A stretch of 64,000 bases of DNA, taken from positions 1,849,501-1,913,500 of the forward strand of contig JAWQEG010000412.1 in assembly GCA_033782935.1 (NCBI GenBank). The letters run 5' to 3'. The notes under the pieces were generated by a model. That model had not been told where the DNA came from and did not search any database. It saw nothing but the letters and a program-made list of their open reading frames with translations. This stretch comes from Petrolisthes cinctipes. Lineage: Eukaryota > Arthropoda > Malacostraca > Decapoda > Porcellanidae. Of this stretch, positions 38,281-47,525 are shown one piece after another. Positions within the stretch are counted from its first letter, which is position 1. Every line of letters begins with the position of its first letter. Both the position numbers and the translations under genes were made by a program.

Positions 38281-38347
38281 TTATTGTGCATAATAATACT
38301 AATAATTATTATTATAATACGTTATTATTATTATGCATAAATATCAG
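38281..38347. repeat. AT-rich inverted repeat in copy B
   Basis: TTATTATTATTGTGCATAA and GTTATTATTATTATGCATAA flank a TAATAATTATTATTATAATA core, so both strands can fold. It lies just inside the left TIR and is absent from the deletion derivative A. Confidence 0.55.
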
Positions 38348-40705
38348 CCAAATAGTGCACTCTCGAGCATAATGTCTGATCCAGTTTTTATGCGTTATTG
38401 CCGCCATGACGTATCTGCTGCATGCGCCACAGACGGCCCAGAGTTGCCAATTTAGCGCCTTTGGAGCTAGATTCGGCACTTTATAGAACAATATAGCTCT
38501 TACAATTTGGCTTTAGTGCCATTTGGCAGCTGCCTTTCTGTGTTTTTGTTGCGCATTTCTTGGTGGTTTTAATTATTTCAGAGTCCTGACATAATAAAGA
38601 GTAATAAGTAAATAACAATCAGAAGGTTTTGTGGGACATTTATCAAAAATAGCGCCTTTTTAGCGCTTTTTGGGAGTAAGTTTAGCGCCTTAAGAAATTT
38701 GCAGTTGGCAACTCAAGACCAGTTTATTTATACTACTATATACTACTATACTATACTATACTACTGTACTACTATACAGGTGTATTATATCAATAAAGTT
38801 GGTGTGCATATCACTTTGTAACCTACAACTAAATTGTAGTACCAATTAGAATAATAGCCAGATTGACCCTTTACGATATACAAGAATATAAATGGAAAGC
38901 TGTTAAGCAATATTTCAGTGCAAATTGCCAGGAGATTGAATAACCCCACAAAGATAAAGGACCTCGATGCTCCATGATGTTGGGTATAATCAAAGGGAGA
39001 GAGAACACAAGCCAGGGGTGGGATCTTCAAAGCATCGTAACCGCAGTTATGATTCTCGTAGCGCCATATTTGCTCGTAAGTTGTTCATAACCGCTACGAT
39101 CGTATCTTCAAAGCCTCGTAAGGGAGTTTCCGTCCGCCATTATGCGCCATATTTGCTCGTAGCGCTACGAGAACTGAAAAGCACCCTTTAGGCTGATAGC
39201 AGGGTCGCGTAGTCGATAAACAACCCGTAAATAGTGAGATTTGAGTTTATTTACACTTGGCGCGGCCGACACAGGCGACATAATGGTTGTTGTTGTTGTC
39301 ACTTATCGGTAAATATAAACAATAGGAGGGGATTCAGTGAGCAGCTTAGGAGAATGGAGCTGCAAGTGTCAATTTAAACTGATGCACTGTGAAATAGAAA
39401 GTTACAAATACTTTTTTGTGTATCATTACTTTTGGAGTGTTTAAGAATAATAGGATATAATGGTGACTTACTAATTGCAGGAAAGTGGCTTCCAGTTACC
39501 TGCAAACAAAGCAGAAATTCTTCATTGCATAGTTAGACCTAACTTAATCCATGTAGTATGAGTCTTTAATCCATAGTCCTTTGCATGAGGTGGATATTCT
39601 TAAGGTTAATAAACTTTCCTTATGATTGATTGACTTTCTAATGAAAATATTACAAGCACATTAATGTGATGTGTGAGCTGGTAACATTTAAATAACTGGA
39701 ATTATATACCTACTGATATATACTGGAGATGTGTAAAAGGTTGACCATATTCCCGAATCTAAAGACAAAAATATGTCTCAGAATTAACTAATGCAAATAT
39801 TATCATGTTGTAAAAGTCTCAATAACATGTACCGTACATGAACCTTTCCAACCAATTCAATTAATTTTATTGAACAGTATAATTTAATACATAATTTTCA
39901 CCTGTTCTCATATTACATAAGACTTGTATTTTTCTAAAATAAATGCTTTTCAAGAGCATATAACAAATATGTGACTGGTATTGGTTTTTCTAAATGTTTT
40001 AATTATAGACTATAAAAAACCTACATTTTATTTACATATGACTCCTGTAAAGTTTACAGAAATCCATGATACCTCCCTAGCTATTTGTACTATTAGTTTC
40101 CTGCATTATCACAGTTCATTACATTATATATACCTGAGTAAAAACCTGCAAATTTATGATATTGGAAAGCTGTTTGAACTCATGTACTTTCCAACAATGA
40201 CTGAAAACAAAAAAACACCAATTCCTTAATGACTACAGTACTTGTTTGGCACTCTTCACATTGCTTAGACATATCACAAATATGGCAGAGAAATTATTAA
40301 AATACAATAAGATTAAAGCCACAGTACGGCATAAGTATATCCTTATAGTTAATCTTCGAACCTTGATATGTAAATAAAACTAAGACATTAATATTATTAG
40401 CCAAAGATAAGAATGCATGAAAAAAAAGTTGATTTTACTCAAAGAATAATAAATCTAACATGAAATGTGAATGTTAAAAGCTATATTTGAAAGACAAAAT
40501 ATATAATGAAAATAAATAATGTAATTTCTTAAAAAACATAAGCAGAAGTTAACAATAATTTAGATTGAAACCTACACACAAACCACACAACTAAAAACAT
40601 ACTTGCACACTAATAACTCGGTCACAAAATATAACACAACTTAAACCACACTAATCATTAAAAAAAAAAATCACACACACACAACAAAACACACTTGAAA
40701 ACAAA

Positions 40706-41757
40706 TCACCTTTTCTCGATAGCCTTTTTAATGTTCACCAAAGTTTCTGATATTGTGGCTATATTTTCTGCAAGATCCATCAAAATATCCCTTATAGTCT
40801 TATGGACAACTAGTATATCTGGAGCTAGCGTAGCTTCCAGATGAGCTGTCACACCTCCAGCTGACCTAGAGGAAGGGCGACTTGAGGCTAAAGAGCTGTG
40901 GTACGAATGCTCCTCACTTGGTGGTAGGTTTTACCAGCTTCGGCAAGCTGTCGCCAGTCAAAACCTCACAGTCTTCCACTGTAACTGGCCCGAAGTCCTG
41001 CCAACTTGGCCCAGGTCTAGGTGAAGGGGCCCTTGATGGCAGTCCTGGGTCATCCACATCACCTTATTATGAAATTATGAAAATTAGCAACTTTCATATA
41101 ATTTTAGAGAAATATTAAGGATTATCGTTATGAATTAAAATTGTAAAGTCACTCTTAAAGAAAGCAGTATATAATTAGTCATACATATAAGTACAGCAGC
41201 AGTACTGCAATTTTTACTTGGTTAAAGTACTCATATGATACATATGGAATCCAACAAAGCATCACAAATTTAGTTTTGATTAACATGGCTCCAATTTTTT
41301 CGACTACATGAACTGCTAACAGGAGTTATTTATATGATACACAAAATGTATAAATCACTATGTACTTGACTCCTGTATATTGGGTCATCACTGTACATGT
41401 ACCGTATTTACTGAAGGTATGGATATATGAGAACATCTTGTATATTTGTTCCTAGGACTAAGGCCTTATGATTTGCACTGTTTAACTTTGAATGGAATTG
41501 AGAGGTAATGCTGCTCAAAATGTATGTTTTATATATATAAACTCTCAATGTAATCACTTCACATAGTGCCAATGAGGGAAGATTTCCATATTACTAGCCT
41601 AGATGAACAGCAGGATATTTTTTACTGTTATATACTGTACATGCTGCCTGGGTCTTGGAGTCCACAGAAATACCCGACACTTGCACTTCTTTAATGACTT
41701 GAGCCATAGCCTCTTCTATGTGGGTGAATGTCTTTGTGTCACTAGTGTCACCACCTG
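40706..41757 (-). pseudogene. Two-exon coding remnant inside transposon C
   Basis: On the minus strand an acceptor (TTTCAG, just above 41757) opens a frame reading TSDTKTFTHIEEAMAQVIKE. It runs to a GT donor just after AAGACCCAGGCAGCAT near 41645. The next exon starts after TAATAAG at 41062 and reads DVDDPGLPSRAPSPRPGP. One leftover base plus two restores the frame, so the intron phase fits. The second exon has one frameshift near 40900, then continues EEHSYHSSLASSRPSS to a C-terminal amphipathic segment (LVVHKTIRDILMDLAENIAT, then IKKAIEKR) and stops at 40706. Function unknown. It resembles the C-terminal, coiled-coil-ending accessory proteins of some Harbinger-type elements, but no Myb/SANT domain was found upstream. 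Confidence 0.4.
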
Positions 41758-42159
41758 AAATATAACGAAAAATGGTACATAATTCAATAACAAAGCAGAA
41801 CCAAGCAGAATAAATTACAATACCTGCTGGTTATCGTATTAAAATGGTACTGTATCTAAATCAGGCAATGGACACTCCCCCCCCATCCTTCAACCTATGT
41901 GTGCCCATGCCAACAGCCGAATCCATAATATAAATAATGCTTATATAATTTATTTCCTTGATCTGTCTTTCAATAAAACTGTTTGAAGTCTTAGTTATTA
42001 TATTGCACTTGCCAGATTTCACTACATATGGTATATTTCTGCCTGTTACTTGGTAATGGCAATCAACTGTACAGATTTTGAGATTAATATAGAAACTACT
42101 GTAGGTAGGTGTAAAGGAAATAAAACAGTGACAGTAGAAGTTAAAAGAATATGTACGTA

Positions 42160-42206
42160 ACCTAACCTATCTTAAACTAAACTAGCCAAACCTAACCTAA
42201 CCAAAA
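42160..42206. repeat. Degenerate CCTAA (telomere-like) tract
   Basis: AACCTAACCTA and ACCTAACCTAACC separated by a degenerate stretch. This matches the arthropod TTAGG telomere unit but is only a few copies. Confidence 0.45.
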
Positions 42207-42317
42207 ATCTATATACAATATACCAGTGATTGGCGTGATATTAAAAATATACCCGGGGGGGCAGCTGCCTTATCTCCACTGTTCTGTTAAATGTTTATCA
42301 ACACAGTATAATAATTC

Positions 42318-42324
42318 ACTTACC
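42318..42324 (-). other. Candidate splice donor, transposon C 5' exon
   Basis: Minus strand GACAG/GTAAGTG is a near-consensus donor close to the right end of C. The exon before it contains a stop in the frame that would join 41757, so it is probably an untranslated leader exon. Confidence 0.3.
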
Positions 42325-43306
42325 TGTCTTTTGCTGTTAATTCCTGTCTGATGTAACTTGGTGACTGTGTCATCTCTATCAGCTGGTGGTGAGACAATGT
42401 TTATTTGTTGACATTGTAATACTACGTTATGATTGGCTTACAGTACCAAGGACATATTGTTTCCTTCATTGTGATTGGGTGAGAGCCAGTCAGCTGGGTG
42501 GCGGGATGAACAAAACACACGGAACGAAACGGGCAGCGACGCTCATTACGAGGATATCATCGTGAGCTACGAGGGAGGTTATGAAGCTTTGGAGATACCA
42601 ACTTATGATCCTCGTAAGCCACGATCAAATATGGCGGCTACGAGAGAGTAAAGGTGATCGTAGCGCCACCAAATTACGATGCTTTGAAGATCCCACCCCT
42701 GGCAGACCTTAGTTACCATCATTTATTTTCAGTTTTATCTACAATCAAAATCATCCCACCATTATTTCACGAAATAAATGAGGTACAGTAACGAGCACTA
42801 ATAACTAATTAGGTGTGTTTGGAATACCTAGAGACCGTAAATAAATGCACAATAAGATCTCCATTGGAATTACAGTACTTCGTTGGTGAATTGGACTGTT
42901 CAAAGCTTCAACCAAAGCTGTATACCTTAGTGCTCGTGACCGTATAATGGAAAAAATGACAGCTGTCGTAAAGGAGTGCAATGTGTTTATATTATTTATT
43001 TTTTCACGACGAGGATAAGCGCGAGTCATTAGTTAATCGGAATATGACGTCATGACACAAGAGAAGCTCGTGAGTCGTGAGAGGCTGATATTTCAGATAG
43101 TCACTTTTTTCACTTCAACTTAATTTTTAGTTCATTTTTTATTGGACTGACACATTTTTTACTATAATGTTAATCCTCTACCATTATTCCGTTTGTATTC
43201 AAAGAACCAAGTAAATATTTACTGAAATTAATGAGGTATAAAGAAATAAATGACCACTTCTACCGTGAAAAAGTGCAATGTGTCTTATAATAATAAAAGC
43301 AAGCTA

Positions 43307-43354
43307 TGACGTCATACCTTTCGGAGTGTGATTGGTTAATCGGAGGTGACGTCA
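43307..43354. promoter_or_regulatory. Paired CRE palindromes in the right TIR (copy B)
   Basis: TGACGTCA at 43307-43314 and 43347-43354, the mirror of the copy A pair, plus one at 43045-43052. The left TIR of B has sites at 38189-38196 and 38231-38238. Confidence 0.5.
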
Positions 43355-43435
43355 TGACGAGAGAAAGGCGCCTGATTGGCTGATATTTTAGATGGTGCCG
43401 AAATTAACAACAGTTTCGGAATATGCGGCCCGGTC

Positions 43436-43682
43436 GGACCAGCCCAAACTCTCGTACTGCGTTTAAAAATGTCTAAATAATTTATGCTTATACTATGTGT
43501 TTCACTGTATGATAAGGGAAGTGTTATTACTTCGATATTTCTTAGTAAAATTATGACAATACATCGAATAAGATACATAAATAATTAAAGTTAATAATAA
43601 TAATTTTGAACTCACAAATTGCACGGGTAGGGAGGTACTAACGGTTGGCGGTGACTCGAGTCAGTCACTCACTGTCACTGAG
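43436..43682. other. Unique sequence right of copy B
   Basis: About 250 AT-rich bases, starting GGACCAGCCCAAAC, with no coding or repeat feature recognised. Probably part of the original 16 kb insertion. Confidence 0.4.
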
Positions 43683-43905
43683 AGTGTGTGTAGGGGTAGA
43701 GGGAGGACAAGGTGAATGGATATGGGGGGTAGGAGGAGGATGGGTTGGTAAGAAGGGAGGATAGGGAACTCACAGGGGGATGGTGGGAGTATACAAAGTA
43801 GGAGGAGGATAGGTTGGTAAGGAGGAATGGTTGGGGTAGGTGGAGGATGGGTTGGTAAGAAGGGAGGGTAGGGGGAGGATGGGTTGGTGTGGAAGGGAGT
43901 GGATG
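43683..43905 (+). repeat. Purine-rich degenerate minisatellite at LINE 5' end
   Basis: Repeats of the theme GGAGGATGGGTTGGTAAGAA with GGGAGG runs, almost free of C on the plus strand. G-runs are dense enough for quadruplex formation. It runs directly into the endonuclease frame of the LINE. Confidence 0.6.
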
Positions 43906-44336
43906 GACATGGGTCGAGGATTGTATGGATGACGGGAACGATTGGGATGGTGAAATATGCGTGGGTGTGTGCATATGCACCAGAGGATGAAAAGAGTAGG
44001 ACGGAGAGAGAGAGGATGAGTGTGTTTTGGGAGAAATTGAATGCGTGTCTGAGAAAGATTGATAATGGAAGGAGAGTGGTGATGATGGGAGATATGTATG
44101 GAAGTGAGGAAGTGGGAAGTATTGTGGGTAAATGGGGAGTAGAAGGAGTAAATGAGAAGGGTGAGTATCTGGTGGATGTCTGTGCTGAGAGGGGGTTGTT
44201 CTTGGCGAACACCTTCTTTCAGCACAAGATGATCCACAGGTATACATGGAAGAGAAGGGATGAGAGAGGAGAGCAGAAGAGTTTGATTGATTATTATGTG
44301 GCAGTGGATGAAAGGTTAAGGGACCCTGTGGTGTAG
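43884..44336 (+). pseudogene. LINE endonuclease domain, C-terminal half
   Basis: A 150-codon frame covering the second half of an apurinic-like endonuclease: GSRIVWMTGTIGMVKYAWVC, the GDM block (RRVVMMGDMYGSEE; the usual GDxN Asn is not conserved), WGVEGVNEKGEYLVDVCAER, and RYTWKRRDERGEQKSLIDYY. It stops at TAG where a foldback sequence is inserted. The missing last part of the domain (KVVREIIQCSDHF, with the SDH catalytic motif) resumes at about 44470-44505. The N-terminal half with the first catalytic residues is absent. Confidence 0.82.
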
Positions 44337-44465
44337 TCAGAAAATTGGAGGTTTGCGAGTCCTTCAAATATTGCCACGAAACATCACCAATATTGAAGGA
44401 GCGTATTTCGTGGCATAGTCAGGAGGAATCACAAGCCTCCAAGTTTCATACACGATCACAGGGTC
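44322..44465. mobile_element. 144-bp foldback insertion in the endonuclease
   Basis: Ends pair as GACCCTGTGGT with GATCACAGGGTC. Further pairs inside are TTGGAGGTTTGCGAG with CACAAGCCTCCAA, and ATTGCCACGAAA with TTTCGTGGCAT, around a short loop. The sequence interrupts the LINE reading between DERLRDPVV and KVVREII. A small hairpin MITE is the simplest explanation. Confidence 0.55.
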
Positions 44466-44578
44466 GCTGCAAAAGTGGTGAGAGAAATTATCCAATGCTC
44501 CGACCATTTTACGGTGTTAGTAAGGATGAAGGTTAGGGCTAAGTGGGAATATGGTAGGAGGGATGAAGGGGTGAGGAG

Positions 44579-46200
44579 GTGGCTAGTGGGAAATTAGATG
44601 AAGCAGAATATAGGGAGGAATATAAGAGGAGGGTGAGTGAGGTGCTGGGGGATGCAAGGATGGTGATAGGGGAGGGAGTGGGAGTGAATGATGTGTATGA
44701 AACATTCAAAACTTTAGTGTGTAAGACAGCAGCAGAAGTGGTGGGGTACAAAAGAGGGGGAAGAAAGGGAGTGTATGGTGATCTGAAGAAGTGAAGGATG
44801 CAGTAGAGAATAAGAAGAAGGCTTTTAGGAGAACCTTGCAGAGAAATGTGCCAGAGGAGGTGAAAGAGGGAATACAATGAGTGTAAGAGGAAAGTGAAGA
44901 GGACGGTGAGTGAGAGCAAAAGGAGAGTGGATGAGAAGTTTGGTAGGAAACTGAGTGAGAAGTTTAGAGAAAACAAGAAATTATTCTGGAAGGAGGTGAA
45001 AAGAGAAAGAGGAGAAGGAAAGTCTGGTAGCGTGAGAATGAAGAGAGAGGATGGAGTTACTGTGAGTAGAAGAGAGGAAGTGAAATAAGTGTGGAATAGG
45101 CATTTTGATCGGTTGATGAATGGGGGGACTGGAGGGGAGGCGGTGGTGACATACATGGGGATGGAGGCAGGAGGTAGACGACAGGATGTACAGGGAGAAT
45201 TAGGAAGGGAAGAGGTCAGGAAAGCAATAGGAAAGGCACCGGAGGTGGATGAAATAACTGGAGAGATGCTGAGGTGTGGGGGGGAGGAAGTGGTGGAGTG
45301 GATGCTGCTTATATACATATTGGCTTGGAGGCAGGGAGAGGTGCCAGAGAACTGAAGGAGAGTCATAATTGTGCCTCTGTACAATGGGAAGGGGAGTAAG
45401 GATGAGTGTGGTAGCTATAGGGGAATAAGCCTTCTTAGTGTTCCGGGGAAGGTGTATGGGAAGGTTCTTACTGAGAGACTGATAGAAGTAACTGGGAATA
45501 AAGTCAGTGAGGAGCAGGGAGGGTTCAGAAAGGGTAGAGGATGTGTGAACCAGATCTTTGCAATATAATCAACAGTGAAGAAATATATTGGGAAGGGTAG
45601 GAAGTTGTATGCTGCCTTCATAAATTTGGAGAAGGCATACGATAGGGTTGATAGGAGAGCTATGACAGATGTATTAAGGATTTACGGTGTTGGTGGGCGC
45701 TTGCTGGAGGGGATTGAGGCTTTCTATAGAGAGGCAAAAGCTTGTGTGAGGGTTGAGTGTGATTTAAGTGAGAACTTTGATATCAGTGTAGGATTGAGGC
45801 AGGGGTGTGTCATGTCACCATAGTTGTTCAATATTTTTATGGATGGGTGCATGAGAGAGATGAAGGCAAAGGTGGAGGGCCTGGGTGCGAAACTGAGGTT
45901 GAATGGAGTAGATTGGTCCTTGGTTACAAGCTTATTTGCGGATGACACTGTGCTGCTGGCCGAGTGAAAGGGAGTTACAGAGGGTGGTGGATGAGTTTCA
46001 GTCCGTGTGTAAGCAAAGACAACTGAAGGTGAATGTTGGTAAGAGTAAGGTGATGGTATTTGAGAGGACCAAAACAGAAGTAATTGACTTTGCTACACCC
46101 TATAGAGTGGATGTACCAACTGGGACTGAATGTGAGATAACTTTAGGGGGTGAGAGGATGGAGGAGGTGAGGGAATTCAAGTAACTGGGAACAGTTCTGT
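44579..46200 (+). pseudogene. LINE reverse transcriptase, fragmented
   Basis: Frames at 44579-44794, 44894-45088, 45089-45355, 45371-45568, 45575-45823 and 45936-46184 follow one another with stops or shifts between. They include the linker before RT (GKLDEAEYREEYKRRVSEVL), the RT fingers (IGKAPEVDEITGEMLRCGGE), YRGISLLSVPGKV, and motif A (YAAFINLEKAYDRV). The catalytic Asp expected in motif A (FxDLEKAYD) is Asn. Then come GLRQGCVMSP followed by a stop, motif C LFADDTVLLAE, and the thumb (QRQLKVNVGKSKVMVFE). The motif A change alone would inactivate the enzyme. Confidence 0.82.
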
Positions 46201-46272
46201 GTAAACATGGAAGGAGAATTCAGGGAGAGAGCAGTGAGGGGCAGGTAGTTCATAATATCACTGGGGAGGATT

Positions 46273-46693
46273 ATGAAGGGTAGAAGTGTGAGTATGGCAG
46301 TGAAAAAGGGACTGAGAAATAGTATATTCCTGCCAACAGTGACATGTGCATCGGAGACATGGAGTAGGGCTCATCAGTCTAGAATAGGTGCAGTGGAAAT
46401 GAGTTATCTGAGAGGAGCATGTGGACATACTAGGTGGGATGGAGAAAGTAATGAGAGTGTATGAGAGGTGTGGTATGAGTGAGAAGGCAATTGATATTGA
46501 ATGTGGAGTGGTTGAGAGAGTGAAGCGTAATACACTGAGGTGGTTTGGACATGTGGAGAGAATGCAAAGTGTGGAGTCTGTAAAGAAGGTGTATGGCAGT
46601 GAAGTTGTGGGATCTGGTGTGAGAGGCAGACTTCCGGTTAGATGGCAGAACAGAGTGGAAGAGTATGAGAGAGAGAGAGAGAGAGAAGTGTGA
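46273..46693 (+). pseudogene. LINE C-terminal region
   Basis: Two overlapping frames (46273-46464 and 46421-46693). They carry KGLRNSIFLPTVTCASETWS, the typical post-RT segment, and WFGHVERMQ with RGRLPVRWQNRVEEYERE, the common C-terminal tail of this LINE type. A frameshift lies at about 46430. The coding end runs into a short GA microsatellite (46668-46687). Confidence 0.75.
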
Positions 46694-46810
46694 GGGGGAA
46701 TGGGGGATGGAGCAAGTGAGGAGGGAGTGCGGGAACAGGGAAAACTGGAGACTCTTCTGACGTGGCCACCCCATTGGTGGGAGTTCCCGGAGGGAACGAG
46801 GCGTCGGAGC

Positions 46811-46828
46811 TATAGATAGATAGATAGA
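46811..46828. repeat. (TAGA)n LINE tail
   Basis: Four to five TAGA units directly after the LINE 3' end. Confidence 0.7.
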
Positions 46829-46924
46829 ACAGGACACATAACAAAACACAGGACACACACAAACACACACACAACAGGACACATAACAAAACACAGAAGG
46901 AAACACACATACATCTGTGATGTA
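46829..46924. other. ACACAGGACACATAAC repeats
   Basis: Short A/C-rich motifs AACAGGACACATAACAAAAC and CACAGAAGGAAACACAC occur twice here and again at about 47720-47810, on the other side of the minisatellite. Confidence 0.5.
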
Positions 46925-47525
46925 TGTGGTGGGAAGGATATGTCACGGTGGGACAGGGTAATGAATAGTGGACAGTTGGGAGGACAGAGTAATGGGAAGG
47001 ACAGGGGACAAGGTGAGACAGTAGACAGACAGGGAAAGGTAGGGTAGGTGGGAAGGACAGGGGACAAGGTGGGACAGTAGGCAGACAGGGAAAGGTAGGG
47101 TAGGTGGGAAGGACAGGGTGATGGAAAGGACAGGGGACAAGGTGGGACAGTAGACAGACATGGAAAGGTAGGGTAGGTGGGAAGGACAGGGGACAAGGTG
47201 GGACAGTAGGCAGACAGGGAAAGGTAGGGTAGGTGGGAAGGACAGGGTGATGGAATGGACAGGGGACAAGGTGGGACAGTAGACAGACAGGGAAAGGTAG
47301 GGTAGGTGGGAAGGACAGGGGACAAGGTGGGACAGTAGGCAGACAGGGAAAGGTAGGGTAGGTGAGAAGGACAGGGGACAAGGTAGGGCAGTAGGCAGAC
47401 AGGGAAAGGTAGGGTAGGTGAGAAGGACAGGGGACAAGGTGGGACAGTAGGCAGACAGGGAAAGGTAGGGTAGGTGGGAAGGACAGGAGACAAGGTGGGA
47501 CAGTAGGCAGACAGGGAAAGGTTGT
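46925..47525. repeat. G-rich minisatellite, 56/74-bp units
   Basis: About nine tandem copies of a unit containing AGGGTAGGTGGGAAGGACAG, GGACAAGGTGGGACAGTAGG and CAGACAGGGAAAGG. Unit starts at about 47041, 47097, 47170, 47226, 47300, 47356, 47412 and 47468 give steps of 56, 73, 56, 74, 56, 56 and 56. The long units carry an extra ~18 bp with GGGTGATGGAAAGG. Long open frames on the minus strand here are repeat artefacts. Confidence 0.9.

Larger units (their letters stand above)
39013..42701 (-). mobile_element. TIR DNA transposon C nested in copy B
   Basis: 3689 bp with perfect 28 bp ends: the left starts CAGGGGTGGGATCTTC and continues AAAGCATCGTAA, and the right is its exact reverse complement ending at 42701. 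Sub-terminal copies of the same theme (ATCTTCAAAGCCTCGTAAG at 39102-39120, and the CGTAGCGCCATATTTGCTCG type on both sides) look like transposase-binding repeats. Copy A at about 37735 gives the empty site (reverse complement GAACACAAGACAGAC), proving insertion. The duplication is short and unclear (GC on each side). I favour a PIF/Harbinger-like family from the TIR style, but no DDE transposase is visible, so it is non-autonomous or decayed. Confidence 0.72.
38117..43426 (-). mobile_element. Transposon copy B (full-length, with nested C)
   Basis: 5310 bp bounded by GCATATTCCGAAAC (38117) and GTTTCGGAATATGC (to 43426). Removing the nested element at 39013-42701 leaves about 1.6 kb. Its terminal inverted repeats are about 125 bp long: left 38117-38242 pairs with right 43426-43301 with a few mismatches (CACTATCTAAATTATC against CACCATCTAAAATATC, for example). 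No transposase frame is present, so it is non-autonomous. It lies in inverted orientation relative to A. Confidence 0.78.
43884..46828 (+). mobile_element. Heavily decayed non-LTR retrotransposon (LINE), clade uncertain
   Basis: Endonuclease, reverse transcriptase and a C-terminal tail can be followed in order on the plus strand through at least seven frame breaks or stops. The RT reads YRGISLLSVPGKVYGKVL, FRKGRGCVNQIFAI and LFADDTVLLAE, a style I associate with a LINE type common in crustaceans and other invertebrates. The 3' end is GGCGTCGGAGCTA followed by (TAGA)n at about 46811-46828, a simple-repeat tail typical of LINEs. The 5' end is lost in the purine-rich tract. Inactive. Confidence 0.82.

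Noticed and set aside
40882..41118. Plus-strand frame of 78 codons in transposon C
   Set aside because: Antisense to the better-supported minus-strand exon with matching splice phases.
36998..43435. One long-inverted-repeat element spanning A to the right end of B
   Set aside because: The internal GTTTCGGAATATGC-GGCCCGGTC-GCATATTCCGAAAC junction at 38094-38130 shows two abutting elements with complete ends.
43661..44367. Minus-strand proline/serine-rich frames
   Set aside because: They lie opposite the purine-rich tract and the LINE endonuclease; the plus strand carries the recognisable protein.
46638..47493. Proline/leucine-rich minus-strand frames of 160-250 codons
   Set aside because: They are translations of the 56/74 bp minisatellite in three frames; no domain and no start context.
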